Part shown: positions 45,950 through 56,895 of the stretch, piece after piece | Numbering within the stretch: position 1 is the first letter of the stretch | Layout of the letters: every line of letters starts with the position of its first letter | Assembly: GCA_051530055.1 (NCBI GenBank) | Contig: CM121341.1 | Coordinates: forward strand, 5,642,001-5,706,000 | From: Neoechinorhynchus agilis | Taxonomy: Eukaryota; Acanthocephala | DNA length: 64,000 nucleotides | Direction of reading: 5' to 3' | The notes under the pieces: model-generated | What the model saw: only the letters and a program-made list of their open reading frames with translations | Databases searched by the model: none | Told to the model about the DNA's origin: nothing | Made by a program: the position numbers and the translations under genes

Positions 45950-47262
45950 GCGATTAATTGGGGGAGACCCCAAGAAACTCGAAGTCCGATGACCCTTGCA
46001 ATCCATTGTTTAAACTTCTAATTTCACCATAGACCGTGTGGAATTTCGGAGAAGATCACCAAGGATATCTACAAAACATCAGGAAGGATCCAGTGCCTCT
46101 TAGCGACGGCGGACTCCAAGAGACTCGAAGTCCGATGACCCTTGCAATCCATTGTCTAAACTTCTAATTTCACCATAGACCGTGTGGATTTTCGGAGAAG
46201 ATCACCAAGGATATCTACAAAACATCAGGAAGGATCCAGTGCCTCTTAGCGACGGCGGACTCCAAGAGACTCGAAGTCCGATGACCCTTGCAATCCATTG
46301 TCTAAACTTCTAATTTCACCATAGACCGTGTGGATTTTCGGAGAAGATCATCACCAGGATTTCTTTAAACAAAAATGGAGAGTAAAATAATCACGATACA
46401 TCTACATGTTGCATTTGGACAACAGAAAAAAGGATATCTACAAAACATCAGGAAGGATCCAGTGCCTCTTAGCGACGGCGGACTCCAAGAGACTCGAAGT
46501 CCGATGACCCTTGCAATCCATTGTCTAAACTTCTAATTTCACCATAGACCGTGTGGAATTTCGGAGAAGATCACCAAGGATATCTACAAAACATCAGGAA
46601 GGATCCAGTGCCTCTTAGCGACGGCGGACTCCAAGAGACTCGAAGTCCGATGACCCTTGCAATCCATTGTCTAAACTTCTAATTTCACCATAGACCGTGT
46701 GGATTTTCGGAGAAAATCATCACCGTAGGAAGCCGTTGCTCTTTAAACAAAAATGGAGAGTAAAATAATCACGATACATCTACATGATTGCGACGTTTTG
46801 GACAACAGAAAAAGGAAAGGATATCTACAAAACTTCAGGAAGGATCCAGTGCCTCTTAGCGACGGCGGACTCCAAGAGACTCGAAGTCCGATGACCCTTG
46901 CAATCCATTGTCTAAACTTCTAATTTCACCATAGACCGTGTGGATTTTCGGAAAAGATCACCAAGGATATCTACAAAACATCAGGAAGGATCCAGTGCCT
47001 CTTAGCGACGGCGGACTCCAAGAGACTCGAAGTCCGATGACCCTTGCAATCCATTGTCTAAACTTCTAATTTCACCATAGACCGTGTGGATTTTCGGAGA
47101 AAATCATCACCGTAGGAAGCCGTTGCTCTTTAAACAAAAATGGAGAGTAAAATAATCACGATACATCTACATGATTGCGACGTTTTGGACAACAGAAAAC
47201 GGAAAGGATATCTACAAAACATCAGGAAGGATCCAGTGCCTCTGTCGATGTCTGAGAACGTC
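45950..47262. repeat. Higher-order tandem array
   Basis: A basic unit of about 142 bp (GATCCAGTGCCTCTTAGCGA ... GAAGTCCGATGACCC ... ACCATAGACCGTGTGG) appears about eight times. After some units a second module of about 80 bp (AAACAAAAATGGAGAGTAAA, ATACATCTACATG) is inserted, so pairs of units plus module repeat as a higher-order block. Units are nearly identical. Confidence 0.9.
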
Positions 47263-47352
47263 CGTAGTCCAAACTGGATTGCTCTCTTACTTTAGAATGC
47301 AGGAGGCGTTCGCGTCGTAACTTTTATTTTTTACAATTTAACATTTTCCATT

Positions 47353-48857
47353 TCATTTTGGTACGAATGCTCTGATTCTTTGATAAGCCAAAGCCAATTC
47401 TCTTCTCAGTACTCTGCTTCTTAGAACATAGATATAAAAGTTCATTGCGTACGAAATGAAAGTTATTCGATGTAGGACATGTTTAAGAACTCGGAGTTTC
47501 TTGCTTTTGACCGCTAACTGGGATTTTCCCGTCACGACGAGAACTGTATCGACGAAATTGAGAACATGAAACGGCATATTAACTGTAACATAAGTAAATG
47601 AGAGAATAATCAGCATTACGGTTGTGTTTCTATAGGCTCGTCGATAAATGCAGTCCCTTGTTGATTCGTTCGAATAGACCGTTGCTTTCCTTCTACCTCT
47701 TTTTCTAAGTGCATTCAGAATGGCCGTGGATCGCTCCTCCTCCTCAGAGGCGTTTTCATTGTGAAGAACTGCGACCGGCGTACTGATAAGACCATGTTCA
47801 CTTTGAATGGTCGCTCGTTTTAGAATTGAGATTATGATGAAATTCATTATAAGGATGCTCGTGAATGGTAAGACAAAAACGAATATTGAGTCCGCCAATT
47901 GAAGTTTCATCTTGAGATCATCTCTTTTAAAGGTACATCTTTTGTTATTGGCTGAAAGACCGACGAAAATCAGGAAGGGAAAGTAGATAACGCATCCAAC
48001 GGAGACTATTATCAATATTGCAATCAATGGACAACGCATCGTTAGTGATGCTGAGAAAAACGGAGACGCGATTGCAATCGCTCGTTGAAAAGTAAATGCA
48101 GTCGTCGTGTGGAACGATCGTTCTTGTCGCTTTGGTATTGCTAACTACCACCTTTTTTTAATAATGATCCACCCATTTTCGAAAATCAATTTAAACGTTT
48201 TTTTTTCTTCTACAAATGGACGTGCTGGACTTTATCGTATTTTGCCCGAGGTGCAAGTTGATTTTTGTCAGTTCACTCAGTCAAAAAAGAAGTGTCAAAT
48301 GCTAATAACCGTCTAATTCAAGAACTTCAAGACTAGAGATGCGATATATGCACATAATCGAAAATGACAATTAGAGCTCTAAAGAGGTGCCATAAAAATT
48401 GGATTTGGCATTGGTAGTTAATTCGGTCGAAGCAAAGTTATTCTTAGATTTCTGGGCAACTAATTTGCGGACAAGTCTGAAAAAGCCAGCGACAAGAACG
48501 ATACATTTAAACCGAAATAAAATTCGATAGTAGTGATATGAAAGTGCTCATTTGACATATGACTGGTCGGTTGAGGCAATTTATGCCAAGTTTTGTGAGG
48601 AAAAACAAGAATAGAATTGCTAGATAAGCATTGTCGCTTATTGCCAGAAAAAGGAGAAATATGATAGACTGAGTTCGGAGGACGTGTTTCTTTGTGAATA
48701 TCGCGATCGACAGAGTATTGCCGGTTGAACCAAAGAGTACGATGGCTAGGATTGCGCCGGTATCTACGTGATCCCAGAATCTGACTTGGGGATCCGCCGT
48801 GATTGTTGTTGTTGTTGTGGTTTCATTGTACATTGCAGTAAGCAGTTGCTTTGTCAT
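47353..48857 (-). CDS. Rhodopsin-class peptide GPCR
   Basis: Exons 48857-48513 and 48114-47353 give 368 aa with seven helices: STGNTLSIAIF (TM1), LFLAISDNAYLA (TM2), ICQMSTFISLLSNFIS|FHT (TM3), TFQRAIAIASP in place of DRY, TM5 VLPFTSILIMNF, a 60-residue third loop, NMPFHVLNFVD (TM6) and YAMNFYIYVLRS (TM7). This fits FMRFamide/neuropeptide-type receptors; the ligand is unknown. It is interrupted inside TM3 by a 398-nt sequence whose precise removal gives the correct spacing between the disulphide Cys and the QR of TM3. That interruption has inverted-repeat ends and no AG acceptor. Confidence 0.85.
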
Positions 48858-48913
48858 TTCTATAAAGGTTAGATCGGTAGTAAGAGTTTCTCATGCGATC
48901 TTCAACATAGACA

Positions 48914-48931
48914 TTTATATATATATAAAAA
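48914..48931 (-). promoter_or_regulatory. TATA-rich core promoter of the GPCR
   Basis: On the minus strand CTTTTTATATATATATAA lies 57-74 bp before the ATG at 48857, a plausible TATA box. Confidence 0.45.
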
Positions 48932-49700
48932 GACGCAAAATCCAAGGTTGATATCCAGTTTGATTATGATCCTGAAATTCGGAGAATAGTGAGAATTTCG
49001 ATGTTACAGTAAGATTCTCCGTGGTGCTTAACGGGTTGCTAGCCTACAATTTGTGGAAAACGAGCAGGAAGTGTGAGTGGTTGGAGGAATTGTTAAGGAC
49101 TTTTGATCCGTTTTTTGCTCTCGATTCCAGCAGACGGGTTTTTAATTTGCCAATGCTGGAGCTTTAACGGTATGCTGTGAAACAGTATCAATTAGACGTT
49201 TCAGCAGAAGTCTCATAGCAATCTTCGAGACTTTAAAGGAGACAACGAGAACTTTATTGCACGCGAGATATAGTCAACTTTATAAAATTAAAGGTGTCGG
49301 GCTCGAAATAATAGCATAGAAAATTTGTTAATCCACCATTTTTTAAAAAAAAAGCAACTACTAACGGAACACTGGCAATTAGTGGTTACCGGCGGTGATT
49401 TTCTTTTTTAAAGATCGTGATTAAAATAGCGTTTGAAACCCACACTCACGCGCCGCAACGACGTATGCTCATAAAACTCACAATTAAATCGGAGACTCCA
49501 CAAATAATATAATTGTAGTTGCAAAGGAACGATGGTGGAACCATTCTATCGATTTAAAAAGTATTCAGGCCCTCCTTATGGGCTATGAAAGCAACAAAAG
49601 ATGCTGCCGGAATCTAATTGTTTAACACAAAGAAGCGTTCAATTAGTTTGATAATTAAATATAATTTCTGGCCTTTACTCTAATTGGAATTAAAACTTTA
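48932..49700. other. Intergenic stretch
   Basis: No supported gene or repeat. Confidence 0.4.
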
Positions 49701-49719
49701 AATTTTGAACAAAAATTCA

Positions 49720-50022
49720 GACTATTTGTCCTGGAAATCTGATTTGTGCTTTATCACCTACTTAAAATTCAATAATATATCGAGTTCGAAAAATATGGAC
49801 ACGTTCATTAAAAAAAACACGAAAAATTACGGCATACAAAAGTTTTTTTGTGGTATGAAATTCGAAACGTTGTTATTGCTCGAATCACGGTTTACGGATT
49901 CGACTCATGTCTATTGGGATGAAATAAAAATGGATATTTTGCACACCTCTAATCTCCATGATGGAAGACTAAATTGGATAAAATGCGATGTTGAAGCAAA
50001 CACTTTGCCTGAAATTTATTAA
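49720..50022 (+). CDS. Hypothetical exon
   Basis: Open after an AAATTCAG acceptor at 49719 and ending ...NTLPEIY; about 100 codons (SSSKNMDTFIKKNTKNYG, LLLLESRFTDSTHVYWDEIK). Composition is protein-like, but there is no family match and no upstream exon. Confidence 0.3.
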   Translation, partial: DYLSWKSDLCFITYLKFNNISSSKNMDTFIKKNTKNYGIQKFFCGMKFETLLLLESRFTDSTHVYWDEIKMDILHTSNLHDGRLNWIKCDVEANTLPEIY

Positions 50023-50054
50023 TATATATATTCATAACTCCTAGAAGGTTTCCT

Positions 50055-50200
50055 AGCACACTTTGAAATGCCGTAACCTAAACACTTTTTAAACTTTTGC
50101 ATATAAAGGAGGTTTAAAAAGTGTTTAGGTTACAATATTTAGTAGCACACTTTGAAATGCCGTAACCTAAACACTTTTTAAACCTCCTTTATAATCAAAA
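50055..50200. repeat. Direct plus inverted repeat of 30-50 bp
   Basis: AAATGCCGTAACCTAAACAC followed by TTTTTAAAC occurs at 50065-50094 and 50154-50183, with its reverse complement (GGTTTAAAAAGTGTTTAGGT) between them at 50110-50129. It could form alternative hairpins and is a small foldback element. Confidence 0.85.
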
Positions 50201-50559
50201 GTTTGCTATACTTCTAAAAATGCGATTTTTTTGGCTTGAATTAAATTCTAAAAAACGTGAGTTTGTTCAATTTGTAAAATCATTTTCCGGCACTACATTT
50301 AATAATCGTTTTCTAATCACATTGCTGAATAAGATCGTTTAATCATGAGTACTAATGTGCCACATCAAAAAAAATAAACCTGCAGGCACTTTGGGAATGC
50401 GTTTTAAAAAAGAACTCAAATCAAAGCGTCAACATTAGTTGACATTTTCCCTGGGCTACTTGATTAGGTTCAGCTTTTAAATCTGTAGGTAATGAGAGCT
50501 TGAATTGTAAAGATATTCTCCATTATAGTTTGTTCGGCCACGATCCAACGTCGTAAACA
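50201..50559. other. Spacer
   Basis: Nothing recognised. Confidence 0.35.
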
Positions 50560-50660
50560 CTTGCAAAAAAACAAGTGACTGAAGAAGGCCAACGAAAAGG
50601 CCGAAAATTTTCATATAATAAATTTAATTGATACAATCAGAGCTTGAATTGATTGTTGGT
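50560..50660 (+). mobile_element. Retroelement 3'-end motif, copy 2
   Basis: CTGAAGAAGGCC-AACGAAAA-GGCCGAAAA near 50578-50605 repeats the stem-plus-CTGAAGA/GAAA layout at 31133-31160 with a different stem, and is followed by AT-rich sequence with ATAATAAA. It is probably the tail of another element of the same broad class. Confidence 0.5.
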
Positions 50661-50798
50661 AATTCGGAATATCCCTTATTTGTAACCTTTAATTCAATCT
50701 TCTTGATGAGTGATAATGGAGAACAGAATTAACACGGCTCGTTTGGTTGTTGCGCGAATCATGAAATATTGACAATTTATGCAAAATTATTCTTAAGT

Positions 50799-50907
50799 TA
50801 ATACGTAGGACCCTCGAAATCGAATTCCATCTCTCCTCAGGGCGGTTTAATCAGGTGGGAAAGAGGCCGCTCTGAGGAACTTCTCCTGTCGGAATAAGAT
50901 TGATTAG
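50799..50907 (+). repeat. Dispersed 105-bp repeat, copy 2
   Basis: Near-identical partner of 41826-41933, in the same orientation. Confidence 0.85.
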
Positions 50908-50978
50908 AGCAATTGGGCCTAAGCCGGTGAAGGGGCCAAAAAATTACATCGATAAAAAAAGGAGAAATAAGGCTGTGA

Positions 50979-51257
50979 GTGAAAAAGCGCTTAGACATTT
51001 TATTTAGTTGGTCAGTAGAATTCAAAGATTGTTGGTTCTTTTGTCATGAAGACGACCTTTATTTTGATTTGAGGTTTCCAGTAGATGTTAGAGTAACAAC
51101 GTTCAGTATTTCTATATTCCTAAATCAACAATCACATCCATTTAACTTATTAAGAGGTTTAAATGTTCAAGACGAGACATTACCAACAATAAAACGTATT
51201 ATAATGATCTATTTGAGATTTTTATCCAACGAAAAATGGGTGTTTTTTATTTCTTAA
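50979..51257 (+). CDS. Hypothetical open frame
   Basis: About 90 codons (FKDCWFFCHEDDLYFDLRFP, VRVTTFSISIFLNQQ) with protein-like composition and no domain. The last third runs into the left arm of the 51.2-kb hairpin, so part is not ordinary coding sequence. It may be a remnant. Confidence 0.25.
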   Translation: MKKRLDILFSWSVEFKDCWFFCHEDDLYFDLRFPVDVRVTTFSISIFLNQQSHPFNLLRGLNVQDETLPTIKRIIMIYLRFLSNEKWVFFIS

Positions 51258-51446
51258 TACTCCAAATTGTCGACGCCTTGCGTCTTCGTCAGGGAGCTTC
51301 CCTTCGGTGATCCGAAGGGAACAGCGTTGCCCTCCTCTGATCCCTTTCAGATCACCGAAGGGAAGCTCCCTGACGAAGACGCAAGGCGTCGACAATTTGG
51401 AGCATTAAGAAATAAAAAACACCCATTTTTCGTTGGATAAAAATCT
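51216..51446. repeat. 96-bp-arm hairpin
   Basis: Arm 51216-51311 pairs with 51351-51446 with one mismatch that I can see, around a 39-base loop that itself holds an imperfect copy of the inner stem. The arms include GACGCCTTGCGTCTTCGTC. There is no coding content. Confidence 0.93.
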
Positions 51447-52239
51447 GGAATAAAACATGAGGGTGTTGGGAAAAGAGGCTTTCCATAATATTATAACGAT
51501 CGCAGAATTGCTTTCGAACGCGATCCGGTTCAAAAAATGGAGTTTTATCAGACGATTAAGTGTCACTTCTGTTAATTAGGAGCTTATTGGCCATTTTAAA
51601 ATTATTGCCCGTCTATTTTTATAATTGATAATCGATTTATCGCCGATTAATTCTAAAATATGAAAATGTAATTTTTTAGGTGTCTTTTTTTCAATATGCA
51701 AACAACACAAGATGAGAGACACTTTAATTTCGAGAATATCGCAAATCTGTGGGATTATTTTACAAACGCCAAAATAATTGGCTTGATTACGTGGGAGTGT
51801 TAGCAATCGATTTTAATTTGCTATAAATTCAAAATTTTAGTGGATCTCAAAAATTACTATTCGACCTTCCCAATACCTGGTCAATTGATTGTCTAAGAGG
51901 TTGAGACGAATCGCTGGCGATCCAAGGACAGGAGCATTTCTCCTACAAAAACATAAGTCTAACTTAGCAACGGTGAGGGAAGGCTGTATCTGTCCTTTCG
52001 GCCGTTACACCAGGACTGCAGTTGAGTGATCCAGAAAAACGGTGGTGTGAATGATCTCCAATTGTCGAAAAAATTGTTGTTATGGTTTGTGGAGTCGATA
52101 AAAAAGCAATCGGCACGTTTAGAATGTCCATTCGGCCGTGTAAGGAATATTAAAATATCTATAAAAAAAGATTACGGGCTGCACCACCCATAAAAATTCT
52201 AAACAATCGCAAAAAGCTTATCCAGGCTATAGTTGTGCT
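51447..52239. other. Intergenic stretch
   Basis: No supported gene. 52018-52055 resembles 469-507, an old dispersed repeat. Confidence 0.4.
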
Positions 52240-52375
52240 GAGGTGGTCAAGAGGACAAATGCTGCTGATTTCAGTTTGTCGAGTTAACGGGTTCAAAATC
52301 CCTATCAAAAGGACTCACTGACGAGTCCCGACTCCTCCTGGCGAGGTATCTGAGAATCCAGTGAGGCAATGAACG
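52240..52375 (+). mobile_element. tRNA-derived SINE-like repeat, copy 4
   Basis: This copy keeps a recognisable tRNA head: A-box-like GTGGTCAAGAGG near 52264-52275 and B-box-like GGGTTCAAAATCC near 52310, about 45 bases apart, followed by the family body GACGAGTCCCGACTCC and GAGGTATCTGAGAATCC. Confidence 0.6.
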
Positions 52376-53319
52376 CAGACCAGCGCGTATATGGATAAAT
52401 TATCTATCCTGAAATATTTGAGAATTGTTGGAGCTGATTAAGTTACGTTCAATAAAAAAAACCTTCGTAAAAACTTTGATAATAATGCGATGGTAACTTG
52501 GAAAATTGCTTGTGGTGTTTTTAAAGTACTCAAATGAGACGAATGCTTCAAAATGGAACATTAGCGCATATTAATGCAAGCTTTGTATTGTTTTTTGAAA
52601 AGATGAATTAGAGTCACATAGAACTTCAATGTGTCTTTAATTGGAGTTCCGTACACTAACCGAGAAGATATCCAAATTATCACGTGTCTTCAAAACGGCA
52701 TCATTCGAATTATAAAGCGCCAGTGTTCTATTGTTCGTTCTTGAGATTTTTTCATCGACCGTTCATTTTAAGTAAAAAAATGTTTTATTGGACGGATTCT
52801 TAAGTTTCTAAGTGGAAATCAACATCACCAAAAAACCATTTTATCTTTCTTTTTTACTCTTTCAAAGTCAATGGAACAAAGGTATTAGAAAAAAAAACCC
52901 CGTGAATATGTGTAGAGAACTTTTTAACTACCAAACGGACCATTTGAATTCGTGTTAAATGGCTCAAGTTACTTTGTGTCGTCAATGTAGACCACCGGAA
53001 CAGTTTCCATTTGTGATTTTTGAGCTGGACAAGCTCAATAAGGAAAATAATATTGCATCGTGTGGTGGTCTCATCAAGAGTGATGCAATTATTTAAAATT
53101 TAAAATAAACTCCCATGAGAATATCTGTGTCAGTTCTAGTATTATAAAATCCCCCTTTGGAATTGACAGAACCGGATATAGATCACGAAACTATTAGTGA
53201 AATAGCAGTTTCAATTCACTTCGAAATGACCTGATTGTTTGGATATGCCATTTCACCGAACAACTATGAATGATGATTCAAGAAATTAAAAAATCGCATC
53301 TTGTATCTCAACAACGGCA
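52376..53319. other. Intergenic stretch
   Basis: Nothing recognised. Confidence 0.4.
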
Positions 53320-54083
53320 TTGCATTTCGGCTTCTCGACGTTAATCAAGAAAATCCTTTTATCGGGGTAAGGGAACTTTTAAGAGCGCCTTAGAAGGAAT
53401 TCCAGAAAATAGAGATTTTCACTGGCTTTTCTAGGCGCGTTTGAGAAATCAGCGGCGAATGTATGTTGTAGAATTGTGATTTTTTCAGTTTCATGGTCAA
53501 AAAACTTATAGAACGCCTAAATCAAGGTACTTTTCCCTAGGGCAGAGCTTCTATTGGATAAAAATGACAAGAGCGAACTTCTCGACGTTAATCAAGAAAA
53601 TCCTTTTATCGGGGTAAGGGAACTTTTAAGAGCGCCTTAGAAGGAATTCCAGAAAATAGAGATTTTCACTGGCTTTTCTAGGCGCGTTTGAGAAATCAGC
53701 GGCGAATGTATGTTGTAGAATTGTGATTTTTTCAGTTTCATGGTCAAAAAACTTATAGAACGCCTAAATCAAGGTACTTTTCCCTAGGGCAGAGCTTCTA
53801 TTGGATAAAAATGACAAGAGCGAAAGCATCATTGCATTTCGGCTTCTCGACGTTAATCAAGAAAATCCTTTTATCGGGGTAAGGGAACTTTTAAGAGCGC
53901 CTTAGAAGGAATTCCAGAAAATAGAGATTTTCACTGGCTTTTCTAGGCGCGTTTGAGAAATCAGCGGCGAATGTATGTTGTAGAATTGTGATTTTTTCAG
54001 TTTCATGGTCAAAAAACTTATAGAACGCCTAAATCAAGGTACTTTTCCCTAGGGCAGAGCTTCTATTGGATAAAAATGACAAG
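53320..54083. repeat. About 245-bp unit in three identical copies
   Basis: Copies begin with CTTCTCGACGTTAATC at about 53331, 53577 and 53845 and end with GGATAAAAATGACAAG. Copies 1 and 3 are preceded by CATTGCATTTCGG and copy 2 is not. I found no difference between copies, so the duplication is recent or gene-converted. Confidence 0.92.
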
Positions 54084-55179
54084 TGCTGTTTAGTCAAACA
54101 GACTGTGTTCCACTTCAATAAAAGAAAATGGCGATCAACTTTCGATCTGAAACTTTACGCGAACATTTAACATTCGTTAGTTTCTCAACGGTTGGTAGTA
54201 TCGTAAGAAGGCGTTCTAGTTACAGTCGGTTTGTATTATACAATTGAAAGTGTCCATATCATGTTTACGGCTTATTAAATTCGTTATTTTTAGATGGCCA
54301 AAGAACTATATTGAAATTCGATATGACTTTGGTCATTCATAGAATACAAATAGAGTTTGTACACAAATTGCATAAAGCCATGACATAACGTCTTCACTTG
54401 CTCGGTTTAATCAGTAATGAAAAGGTAAAATATCAGATCGAGATAAGAATGACAGATAGTCGGATTGAGGTAATAGATCAACTGCCAGAAAATCGCAGTC
54501 AATGATTGATATCACGCATTCCATTTTGAAAGAATTGGGATCTGATTCGCATTCCTAAGTGTACGAGAAAAATGCTTTAAAAAGCCACAACGAAGACTTT
54601 TGAACTTTTCAGTGTCGGACCAATTGCGAATTCGATTAGTTTACAATCAATTCCGGCTCCAAGACATGTGATGTGCATCTCGAAAACTTTGACCAAAATG
54701 CGAATGCATAGTCTCGATCGCGCAGATCTATCAGACGTCTAATTGAGATATTGCATCGTATGGTGGTCACTGGAACGACATGTCCGAATTGCATTAAGTC
54801 TAGCCTCCGTCATCCTCAGCCTCTAAAGGTTGAGCTAAAATGTTATGTTAACAAGGTTGCCAACATTCGTCTCAATTGGAAGTGAGATTCGTTGTTTTGC
54901 TTCTCCGATTTAGGATTTTGTCTCTTGCAAATATGATCACGTCCCTTGAGAGAGGGTACTGAAAGTCCGGACACTCGAATGAAAGACAATGGGGCACTTT
55001 AAAGGCCCTTCACCCCCTTTTTACACCATATTTTGAGAATTACATAAGATACCTTAGACACGACGAGAGACTGAAGCTTTGTAAGTACAGAAATTCTTTT
55101 ACCATCATCGAAACAATCATCCAGGATTTCTAGTCAAAAAGACACTTTCCTTATTGTGTTGAATAACACAAAAGCGGAA
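54084..55179. other. Intergenic stretch
   Basis: No supported gene. Confidence 0.4.
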
Positions 55180-55344
55180 ATGGATAGCTCTAATTGGTCG
55201 CAATTGATCCAAGATGTTATTGAGCTCATTGTAGAAAAGATAAAGTTCAACCAGTTGAATGTGTTGCCTCCCACAAACGAGCCAATAACCACCTCGAGTC
55301 GCAGACCGGTATTTGGTCCGTGTCTATTCACCACCAGCATTTGA
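55180..55344 (+). CDS. Possible 54-aa protein
   Basis: MDSSNWSQLIQDVIELIVEK... ends at a TGA three bases before a strong CAG|GTAAGG donor at 55348. It could be a small protein, or a 5' exon or upstream ORF of the gene at 55583. Evidence is limited to the donor and reasonable composition. Confidence 0.3.
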   Translation: MDSSNWSQLIQDVIELIVEKIKFNQLNVLPPTNEPITTSSRRPVFGPCLFTTSI

Positions 55345-55582
55345 CAGGTAAGGGGTGTGTATTTCTGGCTGTTTTTAAACTTCGTGTGGGCATATTAGAA
55401 GACGTTTAGACATAAATGCGAGCTAGGTGATCACTGCCACTATCTCACAATGCATTCCTTCAACCATTTCGATCTTAACCCACTCAAAATTGTAGACTAA
55501 AAGCTCATCATTGCTGTATTTTTACGGCGATCTCGGAATGAGCGTTTTATCGAGGAAGCAGATTCCTCGATTCCTTTTATGA

Positions 55583-56353
55583 ATGGAAATCGAAACGTCC
55601 AACATGCTAGTTCCCCAATACATAGCTCGCAACATAATCACCAGTCCCCTGCTCACGTCTCCGATTCGATTTCGGACTCGGCGAACCAATGCACCACCGC
55701 AAATCACACAACTCTCAGTGGTCAATGAGTTCGATGACCATAATAGATCCAGCCTTCTTCGTCTTACACCAAAGCTGACTGAAGACTCGGTCTCTGACGC
55801 TAAGGCAATTCCAACAACAACAGCAACCGCTGCACTGCCACCCGTCGAATGGACTGACAATTGCAATAGTGGTGTTGCAACTGATGGTAACATTATTAAC
55901 GCCGTTGAGAGTATTGTGGGCGACAGAAATGAGGATGACGGCGATAGATGGAAAATGCCCGATTCTAGTAGCATGGGAAATAAGAATCTTGACTACTTTT
56001 TAAGTGGTTCCACGGGGGATTCAAATGATAAAAAAGCAACAAGTGAAAGTACATCATACCAATCTTCGACAGACGGTGATGCATGCGATTGTTTCAAACC
56101 AAGATCTGAAGATGCATCAGCTGTCTTGGCAGCTATTGATCACTTTCTCTTCGAAGAAGACAATTGTGCAGCGAGAAGTGAGCAATTTGAATCCGAAATC
56201 GATTTCAATCGGACTGCGTCCTCAACTTCGTCGTTCGCTACGTCAAGCATTCAATCGATCAATGTCGATCAGCTTGACTACGGCTGGATCCCGTCCGAAA
56301 GTGCTAAAAGATGCGTAGAATGGTCGGTTGATGTGACTTTTGGGGATTCGTAG
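55583..56353 (+). CDS. Disordered acidic protein of unknown family
   Basis: Single frame of 256 aa from MEIETSNMLVPQYIARNI. Ser/Thr/Asp/Asn-rich low-complexity sequence, with a short helical patch SAVLAAIDHFLFEEDN and a C-terminal DYGWIPSESAKRCVEWSVDV. No known domain. Codon choice and length support coding. A spliced 5' exon at 55.2-55.35 kb is possible. Confidence 0.5.
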   Translation: MEIETSNMLVPQYIARNIITSPLLTSPIRFRTRRTNAPPQITQLSVVNEFDDHNRSSLLRLTPKLTEDSVSDAKAIPTTTATAALPPVEWTDNCNSGVATDGNIINAVESIVGDRNEDDGDRWKMPDSSSMGNKNLDYFLSGSTGDSNDKKATSESTSYQSSTDGDACDCFKPRSEDASAVLAAIDHFLFEEDNCAARSEQFESEIDFNRTASSTSSFATSSIQSINVDQLDYGWIPSESAKRCVEWSVDVTFGDS

Positions 56354-56785
56354 TCGATGAATTGGGTGCAATTTAGGCTATTTTCTAAGAATCTGGGACC
56401 CATATTTAAGTGTCCATTAATGTTCCTTTAAAAACCCTTTTTCTCTATAAGGTTTTCATTAGTGCCAATTGATTTTGGCTATCACAAATCCAAGTGAAAT
56501 TCGAGAAAGCGGCGAGCCGCACCGTCGCGCCTTACACCTTATCACGCTTCCATTCTTCACCTGATACATCTTCCCGCGTCTAGATCCGAGCAGTAAATTA
56601 TTATGACTTTTAAGCGGTCGACACCAATGAAAATCCAACTGTCTTGCTAATGTCTAATTGACAATTAAATAATCTTAGCAGTCAATAATCCAAATTTTGT
56701 CATTTATACCATTAAATTCTCACCTTAGAAGGGCCGCGCCAACATATTAGCAATATTATTTTGGTCAAAATAATCCGCTGGTCAT
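56354..56785. other. Spacer
   Basis: 3' flank of the preceding gene; nothing else recognised. Confidence 0.35.
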
Positions 56786-56895
56786 GATTTATAGGGGAAA
56801 TATTTCGAAAGAGGAGGTAACCTCGCCTCATCAGTCATCTAACAAAAATAATGAGGCGAGGTTACCTCCTCTTTCGAAATATTTCCCTATAAATC
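56786..56895. repeat. 45-bp-arm hairpin joined to satellite
   Basis: Left arm 56786-56830 and right arm 56851-56895 (GAGGCGAGGTTACCTCCTC) pair with one single-base bulge, around a 20-base loop. The right arm ends in CCTATAAATCAAAT, which is the start of each unit in the following array. Confidence 0.9.

Noticed and set aside
55522-55974. Minus-strand 150-codon frame
   Set aside because: Antisense to the better-supported 256-aa frame at 55583; hydrophobic low-complexity sequence with no domain.
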